DNA of 20,942 bases from contig JAITAY010000132.1 in NCBI GenBank assembly GCA_031283915.1, forward strand, positions 1 to 20,942. The letters run 5' to 3'. The notes under the pieces were generated by a model. The model searched no databases and had not been told where the DNA came from. It saw only the letters and a list, made by a program, of their open reading frames with translations. The DNA is from Tannerella sp. GTDB taxonomy: Bacteria; Bacteroidota; Bacteroidia; Bacteroidales; Tannerellaceae. The first letter of the stretch is position 1; each line of letters starts with the position of its first letter. The position numbers were made by a program, and so were the translations under genes. Positions 14,450-20,942 of this stretch are shown in pieces.

Positions 14450-15727
14450 ATGCTGACATTAAAAGTTATTACGGAAAATCAGGACGAAGTCATCCGTCAA
14501 CTGGCAAAAAAACACTTTGACGCCAAAGAGATTACAGACAAAATCATTGCGCTGGATGCCGTCAGACGTACATCACAGGCTGCGCTGGATGCCAATTTGA
14601 CGGAAGTGAACCGTCTGTCGAAAACCATCGGCCGGCTGATGAAGGAAGGCAACACGGCGGAAGCAGAGGATGCCAAGGCTCAAGTAGCCGTACTGAAAGA
14701 AAAAAGCAAGGCAGTGGAGACCGCCAAAGCCAGCGCCGAAACGGAAATACAGGAAAGTTTGATGTTCATCCCCAACCTGCCGCATGAATCCGTCCCGGAA
14801 GGGAAAGGCGCCGAAGACAACGTCTGCGAAAGGACGGGCGGCGTGGTGCCGGAACTGCCGGACGACGCATTGCCACACTGGGATTTGGCAAGGAAATACG
14901 GCATGATTGACTTCGAAGCAGGCGTAAAGATCACGGGCGCCGGTTTTCCCGTATACAAGGGATACGGAGCGCGACTGCAACGCGCGCTGATCAATTTCTT
15001 CCTGGACCGTGCACGCGACGCCGGATATGTGGAAGTGGAACCGCCCTACCTGGTCAATGCCGATTCCGGTTACGGAACAGGAAACTTGCCCGACAAGGAA
15101 GGGCAAATGTATTATGCCGGACTGGACAGCCTCTATCTGATCCCCACGGCGGAAGTGCCGGTCACCAATATGTATCGCGATATGATTCTGAATGAATCGG
15201 AGTTGCCGGTAAGGAACACGGCTTATTCGGCCTGTTTCCGCCGGGAAGCCGGTTCATACGGAAAGGACGTCCGCGGACTGAACCGGCTGCATCAGTTCAA
15301 CAAGGTGGAAATCGTATGCATAGACAAACCGGAACATTCTCTCCAAACATTACGGGAAATGGTTGACTACGTACAGTCGCTTGTCGAAAAACTGGAACTG
15401 CCCTGGCGTATTTTGAGGTTATGCGGGGGAGACATCAGTTTCACTTCTGCGCTCACCTTTGATTTCGAAGTCTTCTCGGCGGCGCAAAAACGGTGGCTGG
15501 AAGTCAGTTCGGTATCCAATTTCGAAAGTTATCAGGCGAACCGGCTGAAATGCCGTTACCGGGATGAAAATAAAAAAACGCAGCTGTGCCATACGCTGAA
15601 CGGAAGTGCACTGGCTCTGCCTCGCGTCGTGGCAGCATTACTGGAAAACAACCAGACCCCGGACGGCATCCGCATACCCGAAGCGCTGGTACCCTATACC
15701 GGTTTTGAATGGATCAAACAGCATTAA
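14450..15727 (+). CDS. serS: Serine--tRNA ligase
   Basis: The 425-residue class II aminoacyl-tRNA synthetase charges tRNA-Ser (and tRNA-Sec where present). The N-terminal long coiled coil that grips the tRNA variable arm is at about 30-105. The catalytic core shows LIPTAEVPVTNMY, motif 2 FRREAGSYGKDVRGLNRLHQ, KVEIVCI and motif 3 NGSALALPRVVAALLENNQ. The start MLTLKVITEN is the family N-terminus. It has a near-complete chain with no obvious defects. glmM follows after 22 bp, suggesting one transcript. Confidence 0.96.
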   Translation: MLTLKVITENQDEVIRQLAKKHFDAKEITDKIIALDAVRRTSQAALDANLTEVNRLSKTIGRLMKEGNTAEAEDAKAQVAVLKEKSKAVETAKASAETEIQESLMFIPNLPHESVPEGKGAEDNVCERTGGVVPELPDDALPHWDLARKYGMIDFEAGVKITGAGFPVYKGYGARLQRALINFFLDRARDAGYVEVEPPYLVNADSGYGTGNLPDKEGQMYYAGLDSLYLIPTAEVPVTNMYRDMILNESELPVRNTAYSACFRREAGSYGKDVRGLNRLHQFNKVEIVCIDKPEHSLQTLREMVDYVQSLVEKLELPWRILRLCGGDISFTSALTFDFEVFSAAQKRWLEVSSVSNFESYQANRLKCRYRDENKKTQLCHTLNGSALALPRVVAALLENNQTPDGIRIPEALVPYTGFEWIKQH

Positions 15728-15749
15728 ACCATCATTAAAATCAAATCAA

Positions 15750-17150
15750 ATGACACTTATAAAGTCTATCTCAGGAATCCGCGGCACGATTGGCGGCAAG
15801 CCGGAAGAAGGCTTGAATCCGCTGGCCATTGTGAAGTTTACGGCCGGTTATGCGACGTTCATCCGCCGCCGTTCTTCTTTGTCGACGCGCCGGCGGATTG
15901 TGGTCGGGCGAGACGCACGTATCTCGGGCGAGATGGTAAAATCCATTGTGGCGGGGACGCTTACCGGGATGGGATTTGACGTTGTAGACATCGGCATGGC
16001 GACCACTCCGACGACGGAACTGGCCGTCGTGGCGGAACGCGCCGCCGGCGGAATCATCATCACGGCCAGCCATAACCCCAGGCAATGGAACGCGCTGAAA
16101 CTGCTCAATGAACGCGGTGAATTTCTGAACGCGGAAGAAGGACAGGAAGTCCTGTCACTGGCCGAAACGGAAGATTTCATCTTCGCCGGAATCGATTCCC
16201 TGGGACAGCGGATTGTGGACAACCGCTATAAGGAGCGTCACATCGAAAGCATTCTGAAGCTGGAACGGGTAGACGTGGAAGCGATCCGGGCTGCCCGTTT
16301 CCGCGTGGCCATTGACTGCGTCAACTCGGTCGGCGGCATGGTACTGCCCGATTTGCTGTATGCACTGGGCGTAAAGGAAATATTCAAACTGCACTGCAAT
16401 CCGCACGGGAATTTCTCGCACAATCCCGAACCTCTGCCGGAACACCTGACCGAAATCGCACGCCTGATGACGCAAGTCAAAACCGACGTCGGTTTTGCCG
16501 TCGATCCGGACGTTGACCGTCTGGCGATCATCTGCGAAAACGGACAAATGTTCGGAGAAGAATACACGCTGGTAGCCGTCAGCGACTACATCCTCAGCCA
16601 CACGCCCGGTGCGACGGTGAGCAACCTCAGTTCGAGCCGTGCCCTGCGCGACGTCACTCAGCGTCATGGCTGTTCCCATTATGCCGCAGCCGTAGGTGAG
16701 GTCAACGTAGTCGCCAAAATGAAGGAAACCGGCGCCGTGATTGGCGGCGAAGGCAATGGCGGTGTGATTTATCCGGCCAGTCACTATGGCCGTGATGCAC
16801 TGGTCGGCGTCGCCCTGTTCCTGACCCATTTGGCCAGGAAGCAGATGACCGCCAGCGAACTGCGTGCATCGTATCCCTCGTATTTCATGTCCAAACAGAA
16901 AGTTGAACTGACGCCGGAAATAAATGTAGATGCGATTCTGGAGAAAGTAAAGGTAACGTTTGCCGGGCATGAAATAACGGACATCGACGGCGTCAAGATT
17001 GATTTTCCTGACAAATGGGTACATCTGCGCAAAAGCAACACCGAACCGATCATCCGCATATACTCCGAAGCTCCGACGCAAGCGCAAGCCGACGCACTGG
17101 GAAGCGAACTGATCCAAACCATCCGAACTTTCGAAAAAAACATTATTTAG
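15750..17150 (+). CDS. glmM: Phosphoglucosamine mutase
   Basis: The 466-residue alpha-D-phosphohexomutase converts glucosamine-6-phosphate to glucosamine-1-phosphate for UDP-GlcNAc, peptidoglycan and LPS. Phosphoserine loop: TASHNPRQWN (Ser107). Metal-binding loop: DPDVDRL (Asp252, 254, 256). Sugar loop: GGEGNGG (about 332-338). Phosphate-binding loop: RKSNTEPIIRIYSEA near the C-terminus. The GEGNGG sugar loop is the Bacteroidota form; phosphomannomutase/phosphoglucomutase activity cannot be ruled out from sequence. The open frame extends upstream into serS, but ATG 15750 gives the normal start MTLIKSISGIRGT. Confidence 0.9.
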   Translation: MTLIKSISGIRGTIGGKPEEGLNPLAIVKFTAGYATFIRRRSSLSTRRRIVVGRDARISGEMVKSIVAGTLTGMGFDVVDIGMATTPTTELAVVAERAAGGIIITASHNPRQWNALKLLNERGEFLNAEEGQEVLSLAETEDFIFAGIDSLGQRIVDNRYKERHIESILKLERVDVEAIRAARFRVAIDCVNSVGGMVLPDLLYALGVKEIFKLHCNPHGNFSHNPEPLPEHLTEIARLMTQVKTDVGFAVDPDVDRLAIICENGQMFGEEYTLVAVSDYILSHTPGATVSNLSSSRALRDVTQRHGCSHYAAAVGEVNVVAKMKETGAVIGGEGNGGVIYPASHYGRDALVGVALFLTHLARKQMTASELRASYPSYFMSKQKVELTPEINVDAILEKVKVTFAGHEITDIDGVKIDFPDKWVHLRKSNTEPIIRIYSEAPTQAQADALGSELIQTIRTFEKNII

Positions 17151-17177
17151 GGATGCGAAATAAATGGCATATACGTA

Positions 17178-17287
17178 ATTTCAACACGGAGACACAAAGG
17201 ACACGGAGGTTTCCCCTCGCTGAGTTTGCTTGGCGGAAGGCGCTGTCATCTCCCCATCTCCGTGTCTCCATGTTTCCGTGTTGAAAT
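17178..17287. repeat. 110-bp inverted-repeat element with about 33-bp arms
   Basis: The left arm, from ATTTCAACACGGAGACA at 17178 to about 17210, is an imperfect reverse complement of the right arm (about 17255-17287, ending CCGTGTTGAAAT). The outer 13 bases match perfectly (ATTTCAACACGGA). ACACGGAG recurs at the inner ends. The ~44-bp middle is unrelated. The transcript would fold into a long hairpin 27 bp after the glmM stop. It could be a palindromic dispersed repeat, and may also end glmM transcripts. Confidence 0.75.
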
Positions 17288-17445
17288 GAAAGCCTGACGA
17301 ACGCTTCGCTAAACCGGAACAGCTTATTTTATTTCGCGTTACATAGTGGTTAATGATTAGAATGATTGATATTCAAACGAACGTGACCGCCGCTTGCCTC
17401 CCTTTTCTTATGTTTTGAACTTACTGCACGCAACATGATTTACGG

Positions 17446-17509
17446 AGTGTGGGGGACATCCCCCGAAATGCGGAGGACGTCTCTCAAAGTGTGGGAGACA
17501 TCCCCCGAA
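17446..17509. repeat. Three imperfect 20-22-bp palindromic repeats
   Basis: Units begin near 17446, 17468 and 17488. Units 1 and 3 read AGTGTGGGRGACATCCCCCGAA; unit 2 is diverged (TGCGGAGGACGTCTCTC). Unit 1 contains GGGGGA-ca-TCCCCC, a 6-bp stem. A decayed fourth unit may follow at about 17510. Confidence 0.7.
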
Positions 17510-17573
17510 GTTTCCGGGATGAGCGTCATGATTTTCGCAAACACTGTCGCAATTCCGCATAAACGTCATTTAA

Positions 17574-18185
17574 ATGATGAATAATTTCCATTTTTTTCGG
17601 CAGGCGTCACCGCCGTCCGGCACCCCTCCCCTTGTGGGGAGGGGCCGGGGGAGAGGTCTACGCAAGTTAAGAATCACCGAGCTGTCCCGTTTGACGCCGG
17701 GTGAGTATCAGGAAAGCGAGAAAACGCCTCTGGTAGTTGTACTCGATCAGGTTCGGAGTCTGAGCAACGTCGGTTCACTTTTCCGCACGGCCGACGCCTT
17801 CCGTGTGAAAGCGGTATATCTCTGCGGAATTACCGCCTCTCCGCCTCATCCCGAAATACATAAAACAGCGCTGGGAGCCGAAGATACGGTAGAATGGCAT
17901 ACCTGTTCCGACACGCTGGAAGCTGTGCTGGAACTCAAGCGGGAAGCGTATGTACTGTGCGCCGTCGAACAAGCCGAAGGAAGTATTGCGTTGGATGAAC
18001 TAGCTTTGGACAGAAACAGGAAATACGCGCTGATACTGGGGCATGAAGTAAAAGGCGTACAGCAGGCGGTGATCGATCAATGCGACTGCTGCATCGAAAT
18101 CCCGCAGTTCGGCACGAAACATTCGCTGAACGTGGCCGTAGCCGGCGGCATGGCGATCTGGGAGTTTTTCAAGCAGTTGCGCTGA
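17574..18185 (+). CDS. TrmH (SpoU) family RNA 2'-O-methyltransferase with repeat-derived N-terminus
   Basis: The conserved enzyme starts at about residue 30 (RKLRITELSRLTPGEY). The three SPOUT motifs are seen: SNVGSLFRTADAF (about 64-76), ALILGHEVKGVQ, and IPQFGTKHSLNVAVAGGMAIW. These are the RNA-ribose methyltransferase fold with a knotted SAM site; the RNA target (tRNA or rRNA) is not known. Relatives I recall begin with Met directly before RKLRITEL; here that codon is CTA. Codons 11-28 or so come from the GC-rich palindrome at 17617-17648. ATG 17574 is therefore the first plausible start, giving 203 residues; GTG at 17634 is an alternative. It converges on the DUF4294 gene with 3 bp between stops. 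Confidence 0.85.
   Translation: MMNNFHFFRQASPPSGTPPLVGRGRGRGLRKLRITELSRLTPGEYQESEKTPLVVVLDQVRSLSNVGSLFRTADAFRVKAVYLCGITASPPHPEIHKTALGAEDTVEWHTCSDTLEAVLELKREAYVLCAVEQAEGSIALDELALDRNRKYALILGHEVKGVQQAVIDQCDCCIEIPQFGTKHSLNVAVAGGMAIWEFFKQLR
17617..17648. repeat. GC-rich palindrome inside the TrmH-family coding frame
   Basis: CCCCTCCCC-TTGT-GGGGAGGGG is a perfect 9-bp stem with a 4-base loop (17623-17644), extended by flanking CCGG on both sides with a 2-base bulge. Similar sequences occur as dispersed intergenic repeats in many bacterial genomes (from general knowledge). In this frame it encodes the low-complexity stretch TPPLVGRGRGRG. Confidence 0.75.
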
Positions 18186-18188
18186 ACG

Positions 18189-18806
18189 TCAAATCTGTCC
18201 GTGCTCGACAAGCAGCACGACCCGTTCGGTCAAGGCATCTTTCCCCCCGGGGTCATATTCGCTCTTCAGGCTGGCGCCGAACATGCCGGCAAACAGGTTC
18301 CAGAATCCGGCGCGGAACCTTCCCAAATAAGCAGATACCAGGTTATAGCTCGTTTGATTGCATTCGCGGTCGATGAGCTTGATCAGCAGTTTCCCCTGAG
18401 AGAGCGTCAGCTTTTTCAGTTCCGGCTTGTATTCCCTGAACAGCTCCTTTTCCATCCTTTTCAGATGCGCTTCCCGCGCCTTGTCGTCCGGGAGGGTCTG
18501 GATGTACTCATACGTCTCGATCAGCGTGGCATATACCATTTTGGCATAAGGCAACGTTCTTTTCACGTCGCGCACTAATTTACTGTATTGCCGGCGTTCC
18601 TTTTCGTTCCTGAACTTGAGTTCGGGAAAAACAACGACTGTCGGCAACTGAATCACCGCAACCGTATCGCTTCCCTCTACCTGAGCGGCAAAGTAGCCTT
18701 CGGGAACCTGCATCCTGACGGCCGGTTTCGCGGGCGACTGCGCAAGCCCGCTCTCTCCCGCCCAAAGGAAAACCATCCATACGGATATGATGCGGAAATG
18801 ACGCAT
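18189..18806 (-). CDS. DUF4294 family exported protein
   Basis: The 205-residue product has an N-terminal hydrophobic segment (IISVWMVFLWAGESGLAQ), probably a signal peptide. The conserved part runs PTVVVFPELKFRNEKERRQY, RTLPYAKMVYATLIETYEYI, KKLTLSQGKLLIKLIDRE, then AGFWNLFAGMFGASLKSEYD and ends VLLVEHGQI. This is the DUF4294 pattern of Bacteroidota; the function is unknown. It begins 2 bp after the cyclophilin stop and is the last gene of the leftward operon, so a role in envelope protein folding is possible but only inferred. Confidence 0.85.
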   Translation of the reverse strand: MRHFRIISVWMVFLWAGESGLAQSPAKPAVRMQVPEGYFAAQVEGSDTVAVIQLPTVVVFPELKFRNEKERRQYSKLVRDVKRTLPYAKMVYATLIETYEYIQTLPDDKAREAHLKRMEKELFREYKPELKKLTLSQGKLLIKLIDRECNQTSYNLVSAYLGRFRAGFWNLFAGMFGASLKSEYDPGGKDALTERVVLLVEHGQI

Positions 18807-18808
18807 GA

Positions 18809-19480
18809 CTACTTCTTCACAATCTTCATCGATTTGATTCTGATATTTTTCGAAGGGCGGTCATTCGCATCGACGGCGACAAACTGAATCTTGTCCACCA
18901 CTTTCATGCCCTTGATCACTTCTCCGAAAACGGTATAGGTGCCATCCAGATGCGGCGTACCTCCGTCTATCATGTACGCCTGACGTTGTTCGGGGGTGAG
19001 TTTGATACCTTTTTCCTTTTCCATCTTATCTAATTCGCGCCCTGTATAGTGCTTGCCGGTGACGATGTAGAACTGGGTGGCGGAAGACGCTCTTTCCGGA
19101 TTCACCTCATCACCCGTACGCGCAGCACAAAGCTGTCCGCGTTTGTGAAAATATTTCGGGAAAACGATCTCGGCCGGAATGGTGTAATCCAGCTCCCCGT
19201 CGCCCAGCTTCTCGCCGACCGGCGACTCCTTGGACTTCACGTCGCCCCCCTGTATCATGAACTGCTTGATGACCCGGTGGAAAAGCAGTCCGTCGTATTG
19301 ATGCCCGTTCACCAGCTTGATGAAATTATCCCGGTGCAGGGGCGTATCGTTATACAGTTGCACCCTGATTTTGCCCATGTCGGTATCAATCAACACGACC
19401 GGTTCCCTCCCCTGCGCAAACACGTTCCCCGCACACAGGCAGAAGACGCACACAAGCGCCGTCACTGTCATTCTTTTCAT
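18809..19480 (-). CDS. Secreted cyclophilin-type peptidyl-prolyl isomerase
   Basis: The 223-residue product has a signal peptide (MKRMTVTALVCVFCLCAGNVFA, then QG) and a cyclophilin domain that catalyses proline cis-trans isomerisation, here outside the cytoplasm. Active-site residues are seen: FHRVIKQFMIQGGD (Arg69, Phe73, Gln77), SSATQFYIV (Gln136, Phe137) and HLDGTYTVFGEV. A charged insertion of about 30 residues (HYTGRELDKMEKEKGIKLTP) lies between the last two, as in other Bacteroidota cyclophilins. Tandem ATGs occur at 19483 and 19480; the second has the better spacing from GGAGG. The open frame reaches 19567 but without family similarity. Confidence 0.93.
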   Translation of the reverse strand: MKRMTVTALVCVFCLCAGNVFAQGREPVVLIDTDMGKIRVQLYNDTPLHRDNFIKLVNGHQYDGLLFHRVIKQFMIQGGDVKSKESPVGEKLGDGELDYTIPAEIVFPKYFHKRGQLCAARTGDEVNPERASSATQFYIVTGKHYTGRELDKMEKEKGIKLTPEQRQAYMIDGGTPHLDGTYTVFGEVIKGMKVVDKIQFVAVDANDRPSKNIRIKSMKIVKK

Positions 19481-19485
19481 CATAA

Positions 19486-19490
19486 CCTCC
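19486..19490 (-). promoter_or_regulatory. Shine-Dalgarno deciding the cyclophilin start
   Basis: GGAGG on the leftward strand, preceded by a run of A, lies 2 bases before the ATG at 19483 and 5 bases before the ATG at 19480. The second is favoured. Confidence 0.7.
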
Positions 19491-19532
19491 TTTTTTTCAA
19501 TCCTTGAATTTTTGTATTTTTGAATCCCTGAA

Positions 19533-20435
19533 TCAGAATAATCTTTCGGGATACTCCCCGGCCTCAATCAACGCCCGGATTTTGTCAACAACGCCCCGGC
19601 GGTCGGCGGCATAGGTGACGCCAAACCACTTCGAAGCCGTATCCAGCACTTTCACACGGGCGATGTTTTTTGTCACCAGTTCATTCACCATCAGCGGAAT
19701 AAAGTATTCGCTTTTCGGGTTCTCCGCATGGACGCGCAGAAATTCCTTGAAACAGGCTTCGGAATAAGCGAAATAATCCGGCGTGAATCCCCACATGTTC
19801 ATGGAGACCGGTGTATTTTCTTCCAGCACAACCACTTCGCCGTGCTCATCCGTAAACCGAATTTTTCCGTCAATCCGTTCGATGGCCGTCCGTTCGACGA
19901 CCGACGTCAAAAATCCGTTACTGTCGGTCTGGCAGACGCCCCGCGCTACCGAACCGCTTTCGCTCAGCGTGTTTCCAATGTGAAAGCCGACCATGCAATA
20001 CGCATTCTCTTTGCCGGCAAGCTGTTTCAGCGCTTCGCCCATCACGGCGTAGCTGTCGCGACCGTAGAAATCGTCCGCATTAATCACGGCAAACGGCTCT
20101 CTGATCACCTCCCGGCCCATCAACACCGCATGATTCGTCCCCCACGGTTTGGTACGTTCCGGAGGACATGTAAATCCTTCGGGCACTTTGTCCGTCGACT
20201 GGAATACGACCTCCGTAGGAATATGGTTTTCGTACTTGCTCAGAATTTTTACGCGGAAGTCAGCTTCAAAATCTTTCCGGATGACAAAAACAAGCTTGCC
20301 AAACCCGTTCCGGATGGCATCATAAATAGAATAGTCCATAATTGTTTCGCCCGAAGGGCCTAAACCGTCCAACTGTTTCAGTCCTCCGTAACGGCTTCCC
20401 ATTCCTGCCGCCAATACTAATAATGTAGGTTTCAT
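19533..20435 (-). CDS. Sugar-phosphate nucleotidyltransferase
   Basis: The 300-residue protein has the nucleotidyltransferase signature LAAGMGSRYGGLKQLDGLGP (residues 8-27) and the acidic site NADDFYG (Asp121, Asp122) that binds the catalytic metal. PPERTKPWGTNHAVL (about 91-105) is a second substrate loop. Such enzymes join a nucleoside triphosphate and a sugar-1-phosphate to give an NDP-sugar for glycan synthesis in the cytoplasm. It belongs to the GalU/RmlA superfamily, but the sugar and nucleotide cannot be fixed from sequence. It is the first gene of a leftward set; the cyclophilin gene starts 52 bp after its stop. Confidence 0.88.
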   Translation of the reverse strand: MKPTLLVLAAGMGSRYGGLKQLDGLGPSGETIMDYSIYDAIRNGFGKLVFVIRKDFEADFRVKILSKYENHIPTEVVFQSTDKVPEGFTCPPERTKPWGTNHAVLMGREVIREPFAVINADDFYGRDSYAVMGEALKQLAGKENAYCMVGFHIGNTLSESGSVARGVCQTDSNGFLTSVVERTAIERIDGKIRFTDEHGEVVVLEENTPVSMNMWGFTPDYFAYSEACFKEFLRVHAENPKSEYFIPLMVNELVTKNIARVKVLDTASKWFGVTYAADRRGVVDKIRALIEAGEYPERLF

Positions 20436-20462
20436 CTATACAATTACATTTTATTTTGCCCG

Positions 20463-20470
20463 CAAAGATA
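20463..20470 (-). promoter_or_regulatory. Probable -7 element of the nucleotidyltransferase operon
   Basis: The leftward strand reads TATCTTTG, matching TAnnTTTG, 27 bp upstream of the ATG. No TTG lies at normal spacing. The perfect palindrome ATTTGCCGGCAAAT (20495-20508) sits just upstream and could be an operator. Confidence 0.5.
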
Positions 20471-20633
20471 CTTTTTTTCTTCCCGGAAACGTTCATTTGC
20501 CGGCAAATTCTTTCGATACAGTTCTCCGGTTTTATGCGGATTATACTCATACGGGAAAGAGTAGAATAATACTATACTGCACGCGGTATTGTTTTATGCA
20601 TAAAGAGGTGGTTAGAAAAAAAAGTGCAACAGC

Positions 20634-20931
20634 GCCTCCGCAGGGCTTTAGCCCCATTCTCCACACATTGCCGTCCGTTTCGACTCAATGTCATCAAGTT
20701 AAGATTTTGTTTCCGGCATCCCGCCAGGGATGCATCGCTTGGTAGATAAACCGGTATAACCCTATATTGCATCCTGTTAAGGATGCATCCCTAACGGGAT
20801 GCGGATAGAGACGTCGCAAAAATGCTACCGGGCGATGTATCCCTGGCGGGATGCTCTACTACAACCTTTTAGCGCTTAACTTGATGACATTGGGCTTTAG
20901 CCGACGGGGAAAAAGGCGTGTGGGCGGAGGC
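20634..20931. repeat. ~300-bp nested palindromic element
   Basis: From outside in: GCCTCCGC (20634-20641) with GCGGAGGC (20924-20931); GGGCTTTAGCC at 20643 and 20892 (imperfectly self-complementary, same orientation); CAATGTCATCAAGTTAAG (20686-20703) with a perfect 18-bp complement at 20875-20892; and a 23-bp arm at 20716-20738 matching the complement of 20832-20854 at 22 of 23 positions. At the centre are two short palindromes, GCATCCTGTTAAGGATGC (20769-20786) and GCATCCCTAACGGGATGC (20785-20802). No gene is present. It looks like a clustered REP-type or MITE-like element; the symmetry is directly visible, the identity is inferred. Confidence 0.8.
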
Positions 20932-20942
20932 CCTTTTCTATG

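Larger units (their letters stand above)
17151..17573. other. Gene-free, repeat-rich region between glmM and the TrmH-family gene
   Basis: It holds the two repeats listed separately (17178-17287 and 17446-17509). Between them is AT-rich unrelated sequence. No exact TAnnTTTG promoter for the downstream gene was found. Confidence 0.55.

Noticed and set aside
16155..17117. Leftward 320-residue open frame
   Set aside because: It is the shadow of glmM, whose phosphoserine, metal and sugar loops are all in the forward frame.
19728..20363. Rightward 211-residue open frame
   Set aside because: It is antisense to the nucleotidyltransferase gene and lacks domain features.

Overview
The window reads as a chromosomal segment of a Bacteroidales bacterium, possibly near Tannerellaceae/Porphyromonadaceae. 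Three things point there: family-restricted genes (DUF3256, DUF4827 and DUF4294 proteins), several upstream regions with the Bacteroidota -7 promoter word TAnnTTTG, and weak Shine-Dalgarno sequences at most starts. The assignment below order level is a guess. The base composition is balanced and fairly uniform, except for one AT-richer gene (VIT/VWA, 12012-14093). No rRNA, tRNA, CRISPR array, insertion-sequence transposase, prophage or recognised defence locus was seen.

Layout. 1-785 has no gene. It holds a 41-bp tandem repeat cut by the window edge and a ~210-bp nested inverted-repeat element. 786-5188 is a leftward series: a U32-family (RlhA-like) protein, MetA, a VOC-fold protein directly upstream of metA, a GNAT acetyltransferase, and a stand-alone HsdR-N-like protein. 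A divergent promoter region (about 5183-5250) separates these from the rightward operon holA-trmD-truA (DNA polymerase III delta subunit and two tRNA modification enzymes). 7752-8300 is non-coding and contains a 23-bp tandem repeat. Next come two secreted proteins read rightward (DUF3256 protein, SGNH hydrolase). They converge on a leftward DUF4827 lipoprotein, which is followed by a leftward ECF sigma factor-bacterioferritin pair. A 693-residue VIT/VWA protein (leftward) stands alone before the rightward pair serS-glmM. Three repeat structures crowd 17178-17650, and the last forms part of the N-terminal coding region of a TrmH-type RNA methyltransferase. That gene converges on a leftward operon of sugar nucleotidyltransferase, periplasmic cyclophilin and DUF4294 protein. 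The window ends in a ~300-bp nested palindromic element.

Function. Most genes are housekeeping: replication, translation, methionine and cell-wall precursor synthesis, RNA modification and envelope proteins. I did not find a convincing new multi-gene system. The most unusual signals are the non-coding palindromic and tandem repeat elements, which occur at five places, and the repeat that has become the N-terminal extension of the TrmH-family gene. Secondary points are the acetyl-CoA-type residue in MetA, the non-canonical SGNH catalytic block, and the isolated AT-rich VIT/VWA gene. Several gene starts were moved inward from the longest open frame, using promoter position, ribosome-binding sites and family alignment from memory; the reasons are given per gene.
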